Below are positions 1 through 7,965 of a stretch of DNA of 10,141 nt, piece by piece (the stretch's first letter is position 1; each line of letters opens with the position of its first letter). The DNA comes from Bacteroidota bacterium (GTDB taxonomy: Bacteria > Bacteroidota > Bacteroidia > Bacteroidales > UBA12481). The translations under genes and the position numbers were made by a program. The notes under the pieces are model-generated. The model did not search any database, was not told the origin of the DNA, and saw only the letters and a list, made by a program, of their open reading frames with translations. The stretch spans positions 1 through 10,141 of the forward strand of contig JAUVKA010000111.1 in the NCBI GenBank assembly GCA_030592205.1, in the 5' to 3' direction.

Positions 1-1012
1 AGGCCAGCTCCTTTCTCGCGGGCACGGAAATAAGAGATACGGAATTGAAGAATTCCTGCCTGCCTTCATCCTCAAAATCACTGAGAAAATCAACCTGATC
101 ATCAAGCTTATTTATTCTAATCTTTTTCTTTATTTCTTTAATAAATTTCTTATCAGCTCCGGTTGTACCCCCGGTAAGAATTAAACGAACATCCTCATTT
201 CCGGGAATTTTCTTTAATCTGATAAAGGCTTCAACTAAAATATCAAGACCATTATCGTAACACAGTCGGGAAATAAAACCTATATTCCTGGGTCTTTCTT
301 TCATTGGCCTGACAAAGTAATCCTCAGTTTCCACTCCCAGATATATGCTGTGGATTTTCTCCTCCGGAATATTCATTCTTTTCTGCATCAATCCTGAATA
401 ATACTTGCTCACACCAATGAACGCATCTACAGATTCAGCTTTTTCATGCATCAATTGCCACACCCTGTCCTGATGAGACTGATCCATCACATCTACCCAG
501 CCATCCTCGTCCTGGAGGGAACAAATAATTGCCGAACCAAGCTTTTCTTTTAACCTGGGAGCTAATCCCAACAACAAAGCATTGGAAATATGTATTACAT
601 CTGGCTCACAATTACTTGCAATCCAATCAACCATTCTTTCAAGCTCTTCCTTCTGCTTTCCCTGCTCACCCAGAAGCATGCTGACAGTCATCTCATCCAA
701 GCCCTTAGCATCAGTTGATCCGGCCATACTGGCAGCCAATTTCATCATCGGCTTTGAGTTATGAAGACGGGTAAGCCAGGCCGGAGCCTTTCTGAAAATC
801 GGATAAAGCTGCTGAAGATAAGTACCAATGGCTCCATAGAAAACAGGCACTTCACTATTATCATCCCCATGGCCAAACAGAGGCAGATACATTGGGAGCT
901 TAACAACCGGGTGCCCCATCTTTCGTAGTGCATCAACATATTTACTGTCTCTCAAACAGTTACCACAGTAAAAATTTCCTCCTGAACCAGGTATGATATG
1001 TAAAATCTTCAT
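1..1012 (-). CDS. Family 4 glycosyltransferase, C-terminus cut by window edge
   Basis: Translation from the ATG at 1012 gives 337 uninterrupted residues and is still open at base 1. The N-terminus MKILHIIPGSGG is the first Rossmann strand and glycine-rich loop of GT-B enzymes. Residues 138-160 (PDVIHISN...) and 198-204 (FIGVSKY) are typical of the N-terminal domain. Residues 221-230 (HSIYLGVETE) and 243-258 (NIGFISRL...NGLDIL) mark entry into the nucleotide-sugar-binding C-terminal domain, and 277-282 (LILTGG) fits it. The donor-binding glutamate region would follow residue 337 (SVPARKELA) and lies outside the window. The family transfers a sugar from a nucleotide donor in the cytosol; sugar and acceptor cannot be told from sequence. 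An unusual CxxC (C16, C19) sits right after the glycine loop. It starts 25 bases after the propeller gene and is probably co-transcribed. No good Shine-Dalgarno sequence is visible. The family call is secure; its link to the redox genes is open. Confidence 0.9.
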   Translation of the reverse strand, partial: MKILHIIPGSGGNFYCGNCLRDSKYVDALRKMGHPVVKLPMYLPLFGHGDDNSEVPVFYGAIGTYLQQLYPIFRKAPAWLTRLHNSKPMMKLAASMAGSTDAKGLDEMTVSMLLGEQGKQKEELERMVDWIASNCEPDVIHISNALLLGLAPRLKEKLGSAIICSLQDEDGWVDVMDQSHQDRVWQLMHEKAESVDAFIGVSKYYSGLMQKRMNIPEEKIHSIYLGVETEDYFVRPMKERPRNIGFISRLCYDNGLDILVEAFIRLKKIPGNEDVRLILTGGTTGADKKFIKEIKKKIRINKLDDQVDFLSDFEDEGRQEFFNSVSLISVPARKELA

Positions 1013-1037
1013 CTAAATAAAAATCTATCTATTAAAC

Positions 1038-2147
1038 CTATTTTCCAAAACAATGGATATTACCATCCTCGCAGGAAATAATAATTCTATCATCAACAAA
1101 AGCCGGGGTGGAAGTTATAGCACTGCCAATTTCGTACGACCAGCTTAGTTCGCCCGTAGACAGAGAAAGAATCTGTATATCACCACGCATGTTGCATACA
1201 AGCACTTCTTTATCGGCAATTATGGGAGATGCATCTACACGTGACCCTGAGTTGTATTTCCATTTTAAATCCCCGTTTTTCTTGTTAAAACAATAAACAA
1301 ATTTATCCCGACCGGCAGTTACAACCAGCCCGCCGGAGATAGCCGGAGAGGCAATAAAAGGTAACTGTACCTTATCATTACTATATTTCCAGACTACTGC
1401 TCCCTTATCAAGATCAACACAGGAAAATCCACCATCATAATCCCCAACATAAGCTTTACCATCTTCCAAAGCTACCGACCCGGCAACATAGGTTGCCACA
1501 TCAACTTTTGAGTCAGCAATACCGGTTTCAATATTCACAACATGAAGAAAACCATCGCATCCGCCAAAAACGGCTCTGTCATCAGCACAGGAGGCCGCAC
1601 CGTTAATAAAATTATCCGACTCATATTTCCATAAGCCCACCCCGCTTTCAGCATCTATGCAATGCAGGTAATAGTCATAACTTCCAACCAACAGATAAGT
1701 GGTGCTTCCAATTTCCCAGTAGTTTACAGAGCCGCTAATCTGATTTTCAGTTTCATATTGCCAGATCTCCTTGCCCGTTTTAAGGTTAAGTGCATAAAGC
1801 ATTCCGTCCAGATCCCCATAGTAAACTTTACCGTCCAGAATCAATGCAGGAGCCTCAATGCTGCTTTCGGACTCATGTTTCCAGAGTAATTTCCCCTTCA
1901 TATCCAGAGCAAGCATTACCCCATCAATAGTTCCGGCCACAATAATGCCCTTGCAAACAACCGGCGAAGACTTAAAACCATCGCTGGCCTCATATGTCCA
2001 TAACAATTCAGGATTATCAGGAAAACTTCCTTTTGCCTCACCTTTCAAAGAGGGATCACCACGAAAAAGCGGCCAGCAATCCTGGGCTTCAACACCAAGT
2101 GTTGAGAGGACAATTAACAAAACTGCTAATATTCGAAATTTCTTCAT
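1038..2147 (-). CDS. Secreted eight-bladed PQQ-like beta-propeller protein
   Basis: A 369-residue protein with a classical Sec signal peptide: a basic MKK start, a hydrophobic core at residues 5-18, and a probable cleavage after A21 (VEA/QD). C24 is not in a lipobox, so it is probably not a lipoprotein. The mature part opens with FRGDPSLKG, the usual lead-in to PQQ-like propellers, followed by about eight blades of 38-44 residues. Each blade ends in a G(K/E)xxW(K/Q)Y-type turn: W50, W89, W129, W173, W253, W296 and W336; the fifth blade lacks the Trp. Database annotation of such proteins as BamB or PQQ enzyme is usually by fold only. I see no evidence of PQQ or calcium binding. It should sit in the periplasm. 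It follows the FAD protein gene by 13 bases and precedes the glycosyltransferase by 25, so the context suggests a periplasmic scaffold or sensor for the redox operon. Its function is not known. Confidence 0.9.
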   Translation of the reverse strand: MKKFRILAVLLIVLSTLGVEAQDCWPLFRGDPSLKGEAKGSFPDNPELLWTYEASDGFKSSPVVCKGIIVAGTIDGVMLALDMKGKLLWKHESESSIEAPALILDGKVYYGDLDGMLYALNLKTGKEIWQYETENQISGSVNYWEIGSTTYLLVGSYDYYLHCIDAESGVGLWKYESDNFINGAASCADDRAVFGGCDGFLHVVNIETGIADSKVDVATYVAGSVALEDGKAYVGDYDGGFSCVDLDKGAVVWKYSNDKVQLPFIASPAISGGLVVTAGRDKFVYCFNKKNGDLKWKYNSGSRVDASPIIADKEVLVCNMRGDIQILSLSTGELSWSYEIGSAITSTPAFVDDRIIISCEDGNIHCFGK

Positions 2148-2160
2148 TTTCTTAAGTTCA

Positions 2161-3720
2161 CTATTTTTTAGATAAGGCTCCCGTAGGACAGGCCTCAGCC
2201 ACTAACAGAGCTGTTTTTGTCAGTCCTTTTGACAGGCTCTCATTGAAAGGAACCCCAATTCGAACATCAAATCCCCTGCCAATAAAAGTCAGTCCGAATT
2301 CTTCTTTATGTTTCCTTGTCAGCCTTACACAGATTCCACACTTAATACACTTTGCAGGTTCATAGATAATAGCTTCATGCTGAATATGCTTTTCTGTTTC
2401 TACCCGGCTATCCGCAGAAAAACTCCTTTGATCAGCCTCGTAGTCATCCGACAAATCCCTCAGTGTACAACTATCTTTCTTCCTGCAATCACAATGCATG
2501 CATCGAGCTGCCTCCTGTTTAACTTCATCACTGCTCAATCCGGCCCCAAGCCCCTCAGCAGGCTCTACCCTAAGGTCAGCTGTGGCTTCTTTCAGAAATT
2601 CAATATGCTCTCTTTCGCTTAGTTTCCCAAAACGCGAATTAAATACCTTTGGCTCGCCAATTACCTTCTCTCCGGCAAGAAATTGATCAACTGAAAAGGC
2701 AACTTCCTTACCCTGTCCTACTGCCCTTACCGCTAATTTGGATGCTCTGATAGCACTTCCAACAGCAAACACCTTAGGATTTGACGATTGGTATCCTCGC
2801 TTACTCACCTCAAATCCCTTGAATACTCTCTTTACACCCCAATCAATATGCTCAGTTCCTGCTCCGATAGCTAAAACCACAGCATCAGACTCCTCCATTA
2901 ATGCATCGAAGAGTTTTTTGTCGACCGAAACTCCACACTTGCAGTTTACACCGGTATTAATAATTCTATCAATCTCCTGATTCAATACTTCTTCAGGCAA
3001 TTTATCCTTTAGCTCAGGCACCCTCAGATCCCCGCCGGCACGGGATTCCTTTTCATAAATGGTGACCTTATGACCCCTTATCCTCAAATAATAAGCCGCA
3101 GCCAAACCAGCCGGACCGGCACCAATTATAGCAATGCTTTTACCCGTATCCTTCTGGATAGCCGGCATATATGGCTCATCCTGTTTTAAATCTTCATCAG
3201 CTGAATTCCTTTTCAAAAGACAAATAGACACAGCCCCGTCGATACCTTTTCTCCTACAGGCAGACTCGCATGGAGCAGGGCAAATTCTGCCCAGGACGGC
3301 AGGCAGTGCAATATCATTCTTAACCACCTCCAGAGCCTCTGCAGTCTGGCCATTGGCCAAAAGACGGTTCATAAGGGGGATATCCATATGCGCCGGACAG
3401 CTGGTCACACAAGGGGCCTCACAATCACCAACATGCTCGCTCAGCAATAATTCTAAAGAGATTTTTCTCGCCTCCAAAACCTCTTCATCAGCAGTAATAA
3501 GCTCCATACCCTCATACACATGAGTGGAGCAGGATGGGAATAGCTTTCCGTTTGCTGCATCCTTAACCAGACATACCATACAGGAAGCAAAGTGATCAAC
3601 ATCCTCATTCTCACACATCACCGGGATATAAATACCGGCATTTGAGGCCGCCTGATATACTGTTAATCCGGCCGGGACGTCCAGAGTAGAATTATTTATT
3701 TTGATTTTCACCTTTTCCAT
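2161..3720 (-). CDS. GltD-like FAD/iron-sulfur oxidoreductase lacking the NAD(P)-binding domain
   Basis: A 519-residue multi-cluster flavoprotein. Residues 1-80 are a NuoG/HydA-type [2Fe-2S] domain with C36, C47, C50 and C64. Residues 99-160 hold the GltD-family double [4Fe-4S] region: C100, C104, C108 and then C147, C151, C155 in RICPAPCESACRR. Residues 196-230 carry the FAD dinucleotide fold (GAGPAG, with E223 expected to bind ribose), and the closing FAD motif is VFAVGSA at 317-323. Between these, GltD and NfnB relatives carry a roughly 130-residue NAD(P)-binding Rossmann domain; here only about 30 residues join the two halves. A Cys cluster (C407, C410, C412, C418) and a C-terminal [4Fe-4S] domain (C458, C461, C464, C511-Pro) follow. 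The ATG shares one base with the upstream NuoEF stop, so the two products are probably made in step and form a complex. It may pass electrons between the NuoEF clusters and another carrier. Partner and direction are inferred. Confidence 0.88.
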   Translation of the reverse strand: MEKVKIKINNSTLDVPAGLTVYQAASNAGIYIPVMCENEDVDHFASCMVCLVKDAANGKLFPSCSTHVYEGMELITADEEVLEARKISLELLLSEHVGDCEAPCVTSCPAHMDIPLMNRLLANGQTAEALEVVKNDIALPAVLGRICPAPCESACRRKGIDGAVSICLLKRNSADEDLKQDEPYMPAIQKDTGKSIAIIGAGPAGLAAAYYLRIRGHKVTIYEKESRAGGDLRVPELKDKLPEEVLNQEIDRIINTGVNCKCGVSVDKKLFDALMEESDAVVLAIGAGTEHIDWGVKRVFKGFEVSKRGYQSSNPKVFAVGSAIRASKLAVRAVGQGKEVAFSVDQFLAGEKVIGEPKVFNSRFGKLSEREHIEFLKEATADLRVEPAEGLGAGLSSDEVKQEAARCMHCDCRKKDSCTLRDLSDDYEADQRSFSADSRVETEKHIQHEAIIYEPAKCIKCGICVRLTRKHKEEFGLTFIGRGFDVRIGVPFNESLSKGLTKTALLVAEACPTGALSKK

Positions 3721-3722
3721 TA
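3718..3722 (-). other. TAATG stop/start overlap, translational coupling
   Basis: The TAA stop of the NuoEF fusion (3722-3720) and the ATG of the FAD/iron-sulfur gene (3720-3718) share one A. Such overlaps usually mean that ribosomes finishing one gene start the next, giving matched amounts. This supports the two proteins being subunits of one complex. Confidence 0.85.
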
Positions 3723-6065
3723 TCCTACCCGAATTGAATCAACCGGGCAAACTTGCCGACAGCTGTCGCATTTAATGCAAATATCAGTATTAATAACATG
3801 TTGCTCATGAGGAGTGAAGGGGATGGCATCTACCGGACATTTCTGAGCACAAAGAGTGCAGCCTATACATCTATCATCTACACTATATTTTATAAGAGCA
3901 GAGCATCTCCCCGTCGGACAAACACCATTCAAATGGGCCTCATACTCCTCCCGAAAATACCTCATTGTTGTCTGCACAGGATTTGGAGCAGTCTGTCCTA
4001 ATCCACACAAGCTGCCCTTTTTCACCCAGGAAGAAAGCTTTTCCAGCTCTTCCAGATCACCCTTCTTCCCCTTTCCTTCGCATAAGCGATCAAGAATATC
4101 CAGCATCCGTTTGGTTCCAACCCGACAGAAAGTACATTTACCACAGGATTCATTTTGGGTGAAGGAAAGAAAGTAACGGGCGATATCCACCATGCAATCC
4201 CTTTCATCCAATACCACCAGTCCACCCGATCCCATCATGGCTCCTACCTCACCCAGGGATTCAAAATCCACAGGCGTATCAGCTAATGAAGCAGGGATAC
4301 AGCCCCCGGAAGGGCCTCCGATTTGAACAGCTTTGAAAGTATGTCCTTCCGCTACACCCCCTCCTATTTCTTCTACGATCTCCCGGATAGTAATTCCCAT
4401 GGGAACTTCGATCAGACCCCCACGGGCCACTTTCCCGGCCAGGGCAAATACTTTTGTCCCCCTGCTGGTTTCCGTACCTATAGCATTGAATCGATCAGCC
4501 CCATTTCTCAGAATGAAAGGTATCTGTGAAAAAGTTTCAGTGTTATTAACCAGAGTAGGTGCTCCCCACAAGCCTTTCTCAGCCGGGAAAGGCGGCCGTA
4601 ATCTCGGAAACCCCCTGTTACCTTCAATCGAGGCAATTAGTGCCGTTTCCTCTCCACAAACAAAGGCCCCGGCTCCCTGATACATTCTTAGATCAATGGA
4701 AAATGAGCTGCCCAAAATATTGTTCCCGATATAGCCCTTTTCGCGACACACTTCCAGTGCCTGGCTTATCCTGGAAACAGCCAATGGGTATTCGGCCCGC
4801 ATATAAAAATATCCAATATCAGCACCTATCGCATAAGCAGCTATCAAGATACCCTCAATTACACGGTAGGGATAAGATTCGAGTATCATCCTGTCCATAA
4901 AAGCTCCCGGATCACCCTCGTCTCCATTACAAATCAAATACTTAGGACTACCTGTTTGATTAGCCACCATCTCCCACTTTAAGCCAGTGGGGAATCCGGC
5001 TCCACCACGCCCGCGCATACCACTATCCTTGACCAGATCGATCACTTCCTGAGGATTCATCTCTTTCAGAACCCTTTTTAGAGCGAGAAAACCACCCTTA
5101 TCGATATACTCTTCTATATCCAAAGGGTTAATCCCACCGCGGTGCTCTGTTGCAATCGGAACTTGTCGACCAAGAAAAGAGGAAACAGGTTTTTCACGTA
5201 CATCCAGCGAATATTTTTCAATCCCTTCCCAATTGCGGTCGTCCAATATATTTTCGGCAATTTTCGTGACCCGCCTTGCCAACCGCGGCAATAAACCCTT
5301 AGGCTGAAAATGCCTCTCCACAATACTCCTTACATCATCAGGTATAACCTTGGCATATAAAATGCTTTCCTGATTGGTCTGAACAATTTCCACTAATGGA
5401 ACCTGATGACACATACCAACACAGCCAACATGCTTCAGCTTAACCTGCAGATCATTCTTACTCACAACCTCCTCCACAACCTGCCTTATTTCATCACTGC
5501 CACTGGCAACACAACAAGAACCCAGACCTATACGAATCTCCCCTTCTATTTCTTTTCCGCTGCCAGTCCTGAAAAGCTTTTTCTTTTTTGATAATCGGTG
5601 TTTTTCAAAATCTTTAATGATCCCGGCTGTCTGGTCTGTTGAAACATGACCATAGGTTACATTATCAACCTGGACTACAGGGGCCAGGGTACAGCAGCCA
5701 AGACAAGCTACCTTTTCAATAGTATATTTCCTGTCCTTATCTGTATCCTCACCGTCATTTAAATCCAATTCCCTCCGAAAAGCATCGTGAACCAGACCTG
5801 AGCCCTTAACATGGCAGGCGGTACCAACACAAACTTTAATAATGTGTTCTCCTGCAGGTTGCATCCGGAACTGGGAATAGAAAGATGCAACACCGGTGAT
5901 ATTCTCAGGAGTAATCTCCGTAGCGGAACAAACTTCACGCAAAGCTTCCTCTGGAAGAAAATTATATCTATTCTGGATAGCCTGGAGAATAGGAATAACA
6001 TCAGACTTGCTATTACCGGTCTGAGCCAATATATTTTTAATATCCTCTTTGAAGTCTGTACTCAT
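3720..6065 (-). CDS. NuoE-NuoF fusion, NADH-binding FMN/iron-sulfur subunit of HydBC type
   Basis: A 781-residue fusion. Residues 1-150 are a NuoE/HydC thioredoxin-like [2Fe-2S] domain (C79, C84, C121, C125). Residues 175-250 are a second thioredoxin-like [2Fe-2S] domain (C184/C185, C215, C219) as found at the start of HydB. Residues 300-700 are NuoF: the NADH site GRGGAGFPTG (352-361), the FMN-binding NGDEGDPGAFMDR (380-392), GAGAFVCGEE (464-473), and [4Fe-4S] ligands C641, C644, C647 and C687. Residues 716-781 hold CPTGRC and two ferredoxin-type [4Fe-4S] clusters (C733-C743, C763-C773). NuoE and NuoF are normally separate proteins. This layout matches the HydBC core of electron-bifurcating hydrogenases and Stn-type transhydrogenases rather than respiratory complex I, since no other Nuo subunit is present. 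Expected activity is cytosolic NADH oxidation or NAD+ reduction with transfer to iron-sulfur carriers. The ATG at 6065 has a good ribosome site and follows the previous stop by 10 bases. Confidence 0.93.
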   Translation of the reverse strand: MSTDFKEDIKNILAQTGNSKSDVIPILQAIQNRYNFLPEEALREVCSATEITPENITGVASFYSQFRMQPAGEHIIKVCVGTACHVKGSGLVHDAFRRELDLNDGEDTDKDRKYTIEKVACLGCCTLAPVVQVDNVTYGHVSTDQTAGIIKDFEKHRLSKKKKLFRTGSGKEIEGEIRIGLGSCCVASGSDEIRQVVEEVVSKNDLQVKLKHVGCVGMCHQVPLVEIVQTNQESILYAKVIPDDVRSIVERHFQPKGLLPRLARRVTKIAENILDDRNWEGIEKYSLDVREKPVSSFLGRQVPIATEHRGGINPLDIEEYIDKGGFLALKRVLKEMNPQEVIDLVKDSGMRGRGGAGFPTGLKWEMVANQTGSPKYLICNGDEGDPGAFMDRMILESYPYRVIEGILIAAYAIGADIGYFYMRAEYPLAVSRISQALEVCREKGYIGNNILGSSFSIDLRMYQGAGAFVCGEETALIASIEGNRGFPRLRPPFPAEKGLWGAPTLVNNTETFSQIPFILRNGADRFNAIGTETSRGTKVFALAGKVARGGLIEVPMGITIREIVEEIGGGVAEGHTFKAVQIGGPSGGCIPASLADTPVDFESLGEVGAMMGSGGLVVLDERDCMVDIARYFLSFTQNESCGKCTFCRVGTKRMLDILDRLCEGKGKKGDLEELEKLSSWVKKGSLCGLGQTAPNPVQTTMRYFREEYEAHLNGVCPTGRCSALIKYSVDDRCIGCTLCAQKCPVDAIPFTPHEQHVINTDICIKCDSCRQVCPVDSIRVG

Positions 6066-6069
6066 TGCT

Positions 6070-6075
6070 CTCCCT
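6070..6075 (-). promoter_or_regulatory. Shine-Dalgarno sequence of the NuoEF fusion gene
   Basis: AGGGAG on the minus strand ends four bases before the ATG at 6065 and directly follows the TAG stop of the propeller gene. It is the clearest purine-rich ribosome site in the window, most other starts having little or none. It confirms the start and may favour expression of this subunit. Confidence 0.6.
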
Positions 6076-7953
6076 CTAAGCTCCTATACAATATAGATAT
6101 TTTGTACCCCTCAGGTAGATTTTACCCTCCGCAAAAGCTGGAGTAACAACCGATTTCTCACCCAGTGCCGGTTCACCAATTAATTTTAATTCCCTGCTAA
6201 TTTCAAAAATATAAGTGGTTCCACTCATGTCCATAACATATATCTTTCCGTCAACAGCAATCGGTGAACCATAGAACCCTGAATTGCCTTCAAATTCCCA
6301 CTGCATTTCTCCTGTTTTAGCATCAAAACAGGCAAAAACACCATAACTGGTTCCGAGAAAGATCAATCCCTCAACTGCTACCGGGCTGGATGCCTCGGAT
6401 AAATATTCATCATACTCCCATACGATATCGGCTGATCCGGCACCTGGTTTTATTGCTACCATCCTGGCATATTCGTTGGAAGCATATACCAGACCTTCGG
6501 AAAATGCTACTGACGGTCCAACCTCACCCATCATACATTCAACAGACCATAATTCCTTCCCGCTTTCAAAGTCATGAGCAATAACAAGGGGATCTGCAGA
6601 AGTAATAATCTGATATTTCCCTCCAATCTCAGCCAGAACAGGGGAAGCCCAGGATATCTTATGATTTCTTGGCACATCCCATATCGGATTCCCGTTTTGT
6701 AGGTCTAATGCCAAAAGTCTGCCAGAGCGGTTAGTATCGTACTGAACAACCAGCCTCCCTTCCCAGCATAGAAGTGAAGAGGAATGGCCGTAATGATTAT
6801 CCGGGACTCCCAGGTTTTTGGCCCATAAACGAGTACCCGACATATCAAGAGCCAGAATATCTCCGGTTCCGAAAATAGCATAAACCCGCTCACCATCCGT
6901 TGCGAGCGTAGGAGCAGCCAGTCCGGTATCCGGAGTTGTTTTTGGCGCTGATGCAGGTGATCCTTCTATGTCTTTTGCTTCATGTTCCCATAGCAGCTTC
7001 CCATCATTCCTGTCATAACAGTAAACCCATCTGCTCTGTGCATCTGCTCCCGATACAAATAAATGGTTTGCCCATATCACAGGTGAACTTTTCCCTGCCC
7101 TGGGAACCTCAGTTTTCCAAAGGATATTTTTCCCGCCGGCCCCATCCCAGTCGATGGGAATATTCTTATGGAATGAAATACCCTGACTAAGCGGGCCCCT
7201 AAATCCGTTGTGGTGTTTTTTTATCTCATTTAGATCTGGATAGTTAATATTACTTGTATTGGAAGCATCAATACTGGCTTTGGTTTCACTTGCCAGACCC
7301 TCAAGACTTGGATCATTAGCAACATCAACATTAGTATTTTGCTCAGCCACAGAAGAATCCACCTCCGCCAATCCAGTTGCCAGGCCCTGGTTATCAGATA
7401 AGCTTTCCGAACTAGTGATTTCAATCACCTCTATACTCTCATCTATTTTTGTTTGTCCATCTTCACTACTACCCGCAACATATTTTTCCAAATAATCGTT
7501 GCTCGCAAATGAGGCCAGCAAGGCCCCAATAACAAGCAATATCCCTATAGCCCCAATCCAGCGTTGGGAAAGAATACGGTCGATCATGCCTTTTTCTTCT
7601 TCTACTTCGGGTAATTCAATTTTCTTTTTCATGTCGTAGAGAATTTTTAAAACCAGAACAAAAAATATCGAGGCAAAAAGTAAAAGGAAACCGCCTGTCT
7701 TGACCTGCCATTGACTTGTAAAATAGGCTTTTCGGGCAAGAAGGTCCAGATTACGGATCTCCAGTTTGAGGGCATCATTATCCGGCTCATCACTGAGGCG
7801 CTCAACCAGTGCCACCAATGCCTGGCTGTCCAGTGGATCATACCTGCTAATATTCCAATAATTGAGTAACAATAAGACAGCTATGAAAATACTTATGCCC
7901 CCAACAACCAGCGCCAGTTGACTTAATAGTTCTATATTATTTTTCTTTTCCAT
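6076..7953 (-). CDS. Membrane-anchored PQQ-like beta-propeller protein with three transmembrane helices
   Basis: A 625-residue protein read from the ATG at 7953; a TTG two codons upstream (7959) is a weaker alternative. It has three hydrophobic helices at about 11-32, 87-107 and 132-150. Basic stretches after the second (DMKKK) and before the third (SQRW) place that loop in the cytosol and the C-terminal part in the periplasm. The first periplasmic loop (33-86) is polar and helical, ending in LLARKAYFTSQWQ. Residues 155-248 form an acidic Ser/Asn/Glu-rich linker without cysteines. From FRGP (251) to the end is a propeller with blade motifs such as NILWK, KLLWEHE, GKELWSVE, DIVWEYDE and EMQWEFEG. 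Residues for PQQ or heme binding are not evident. It lies between the membrane polyferredoxin and the NuoEF fusion, so it probably belongs to the same membrane assembly, perhaps as an anchor or periplasmic docking platform. Its function is unknown. Confidence 0.88.
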   Translation of the reverse strand: MEKKNNIELLSQLALVVGGISIFIAVLLLLNYWNISRYDPLDSQALVALVERLSDEPDNDALKLEIRNLDLLARKAYFTSQWQVKTGGFLLLFASIFFVLVLKILYDMKKKIELPEVEEEKGMIDRILSQRWIGAIGILLVIGALLASFASNDYLEKYVAGSSEDGQTKIDESIEVIEITSSESLSDNQGLATGLAEVDSSVAEQNTNVDVANDPSLEGLASETKASIDASNTSNINYPDLNEIKKHHNGFRGPLSQGISFHKNIPIDWDGAGGKNILWKTEVPRAGKSSPVIWANHLFVSGADAQSRWVYCYDRNDGKLLWEHEAKDIEGSPASAPKTTPDTGLAAPTLATDGERVYAIFGTGDILALDMSGTRLWAKNLGVPDNHYGHSSSLLCWEGRLVVQYDTNRSGRLLALDLQNGNPIWDVPRNHKISWASPVLAEIGGKYQIITSADPLVIAHDFESGKELWSVECMMGEVGPSVAFSEGLVYASNEYARMVAIKPGAGSADIVWEYDEYLSEASSPVAVEGLIFLGTSYGVFACFDAKTGEMQWEFEGNSGFYGSPIAVDGKIYVMDMSGTTYIFEISRELKLIGEPALGEKSVVTPAFAEGKIYLRGTKYLYCIGA

Positions 7954-7965
7954 TAGCAATCATTT

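Noticed and set aside
745..939. A minus-strand open frame of 64 codons
   Set aside because: It is a different reading frame inside the glycosyltransferase gene, whose own frame is open throughout and matches GT-B motifs.
1013..1037. Terminator or promoter between the secreted propeller and glycosyltransferase genes
   Set aside because: The 25-base AT-rich gap shows no stem-loop and no convincing Bacteroidetes -7/-33 pair.
1038..2147. BamB or PQQ-dependent dehydrogenase
   Set aside because: Only the propeller fold supports these names. There is no lipobox, no visible PQQ or calcium site and no outer-membrane assembly neighbour.
1108..4900. Many plus-strand open frames of 60-130 codons
   Set aside because: They lie opposite well-supported minus-strand genes, have low-complexity or unrecognisable products and no domain motifs. 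They are shadows of the real genes.
3720..6065. Part of respiratory complex I or of an [FeFe] hydrogenase
   Set aside because: No other Nuo subunits and no H-cluster cysteine motifs are present. The partner is an FAD protein and the neighbours are NapG/NapH-like.
7954..7959. TTG start for the membrane propeller gene
   Set aside because: It would add only two residues. The ATG at 7953 is in frame, gives a typical MEKK cytosolic start and needs no rare codon.
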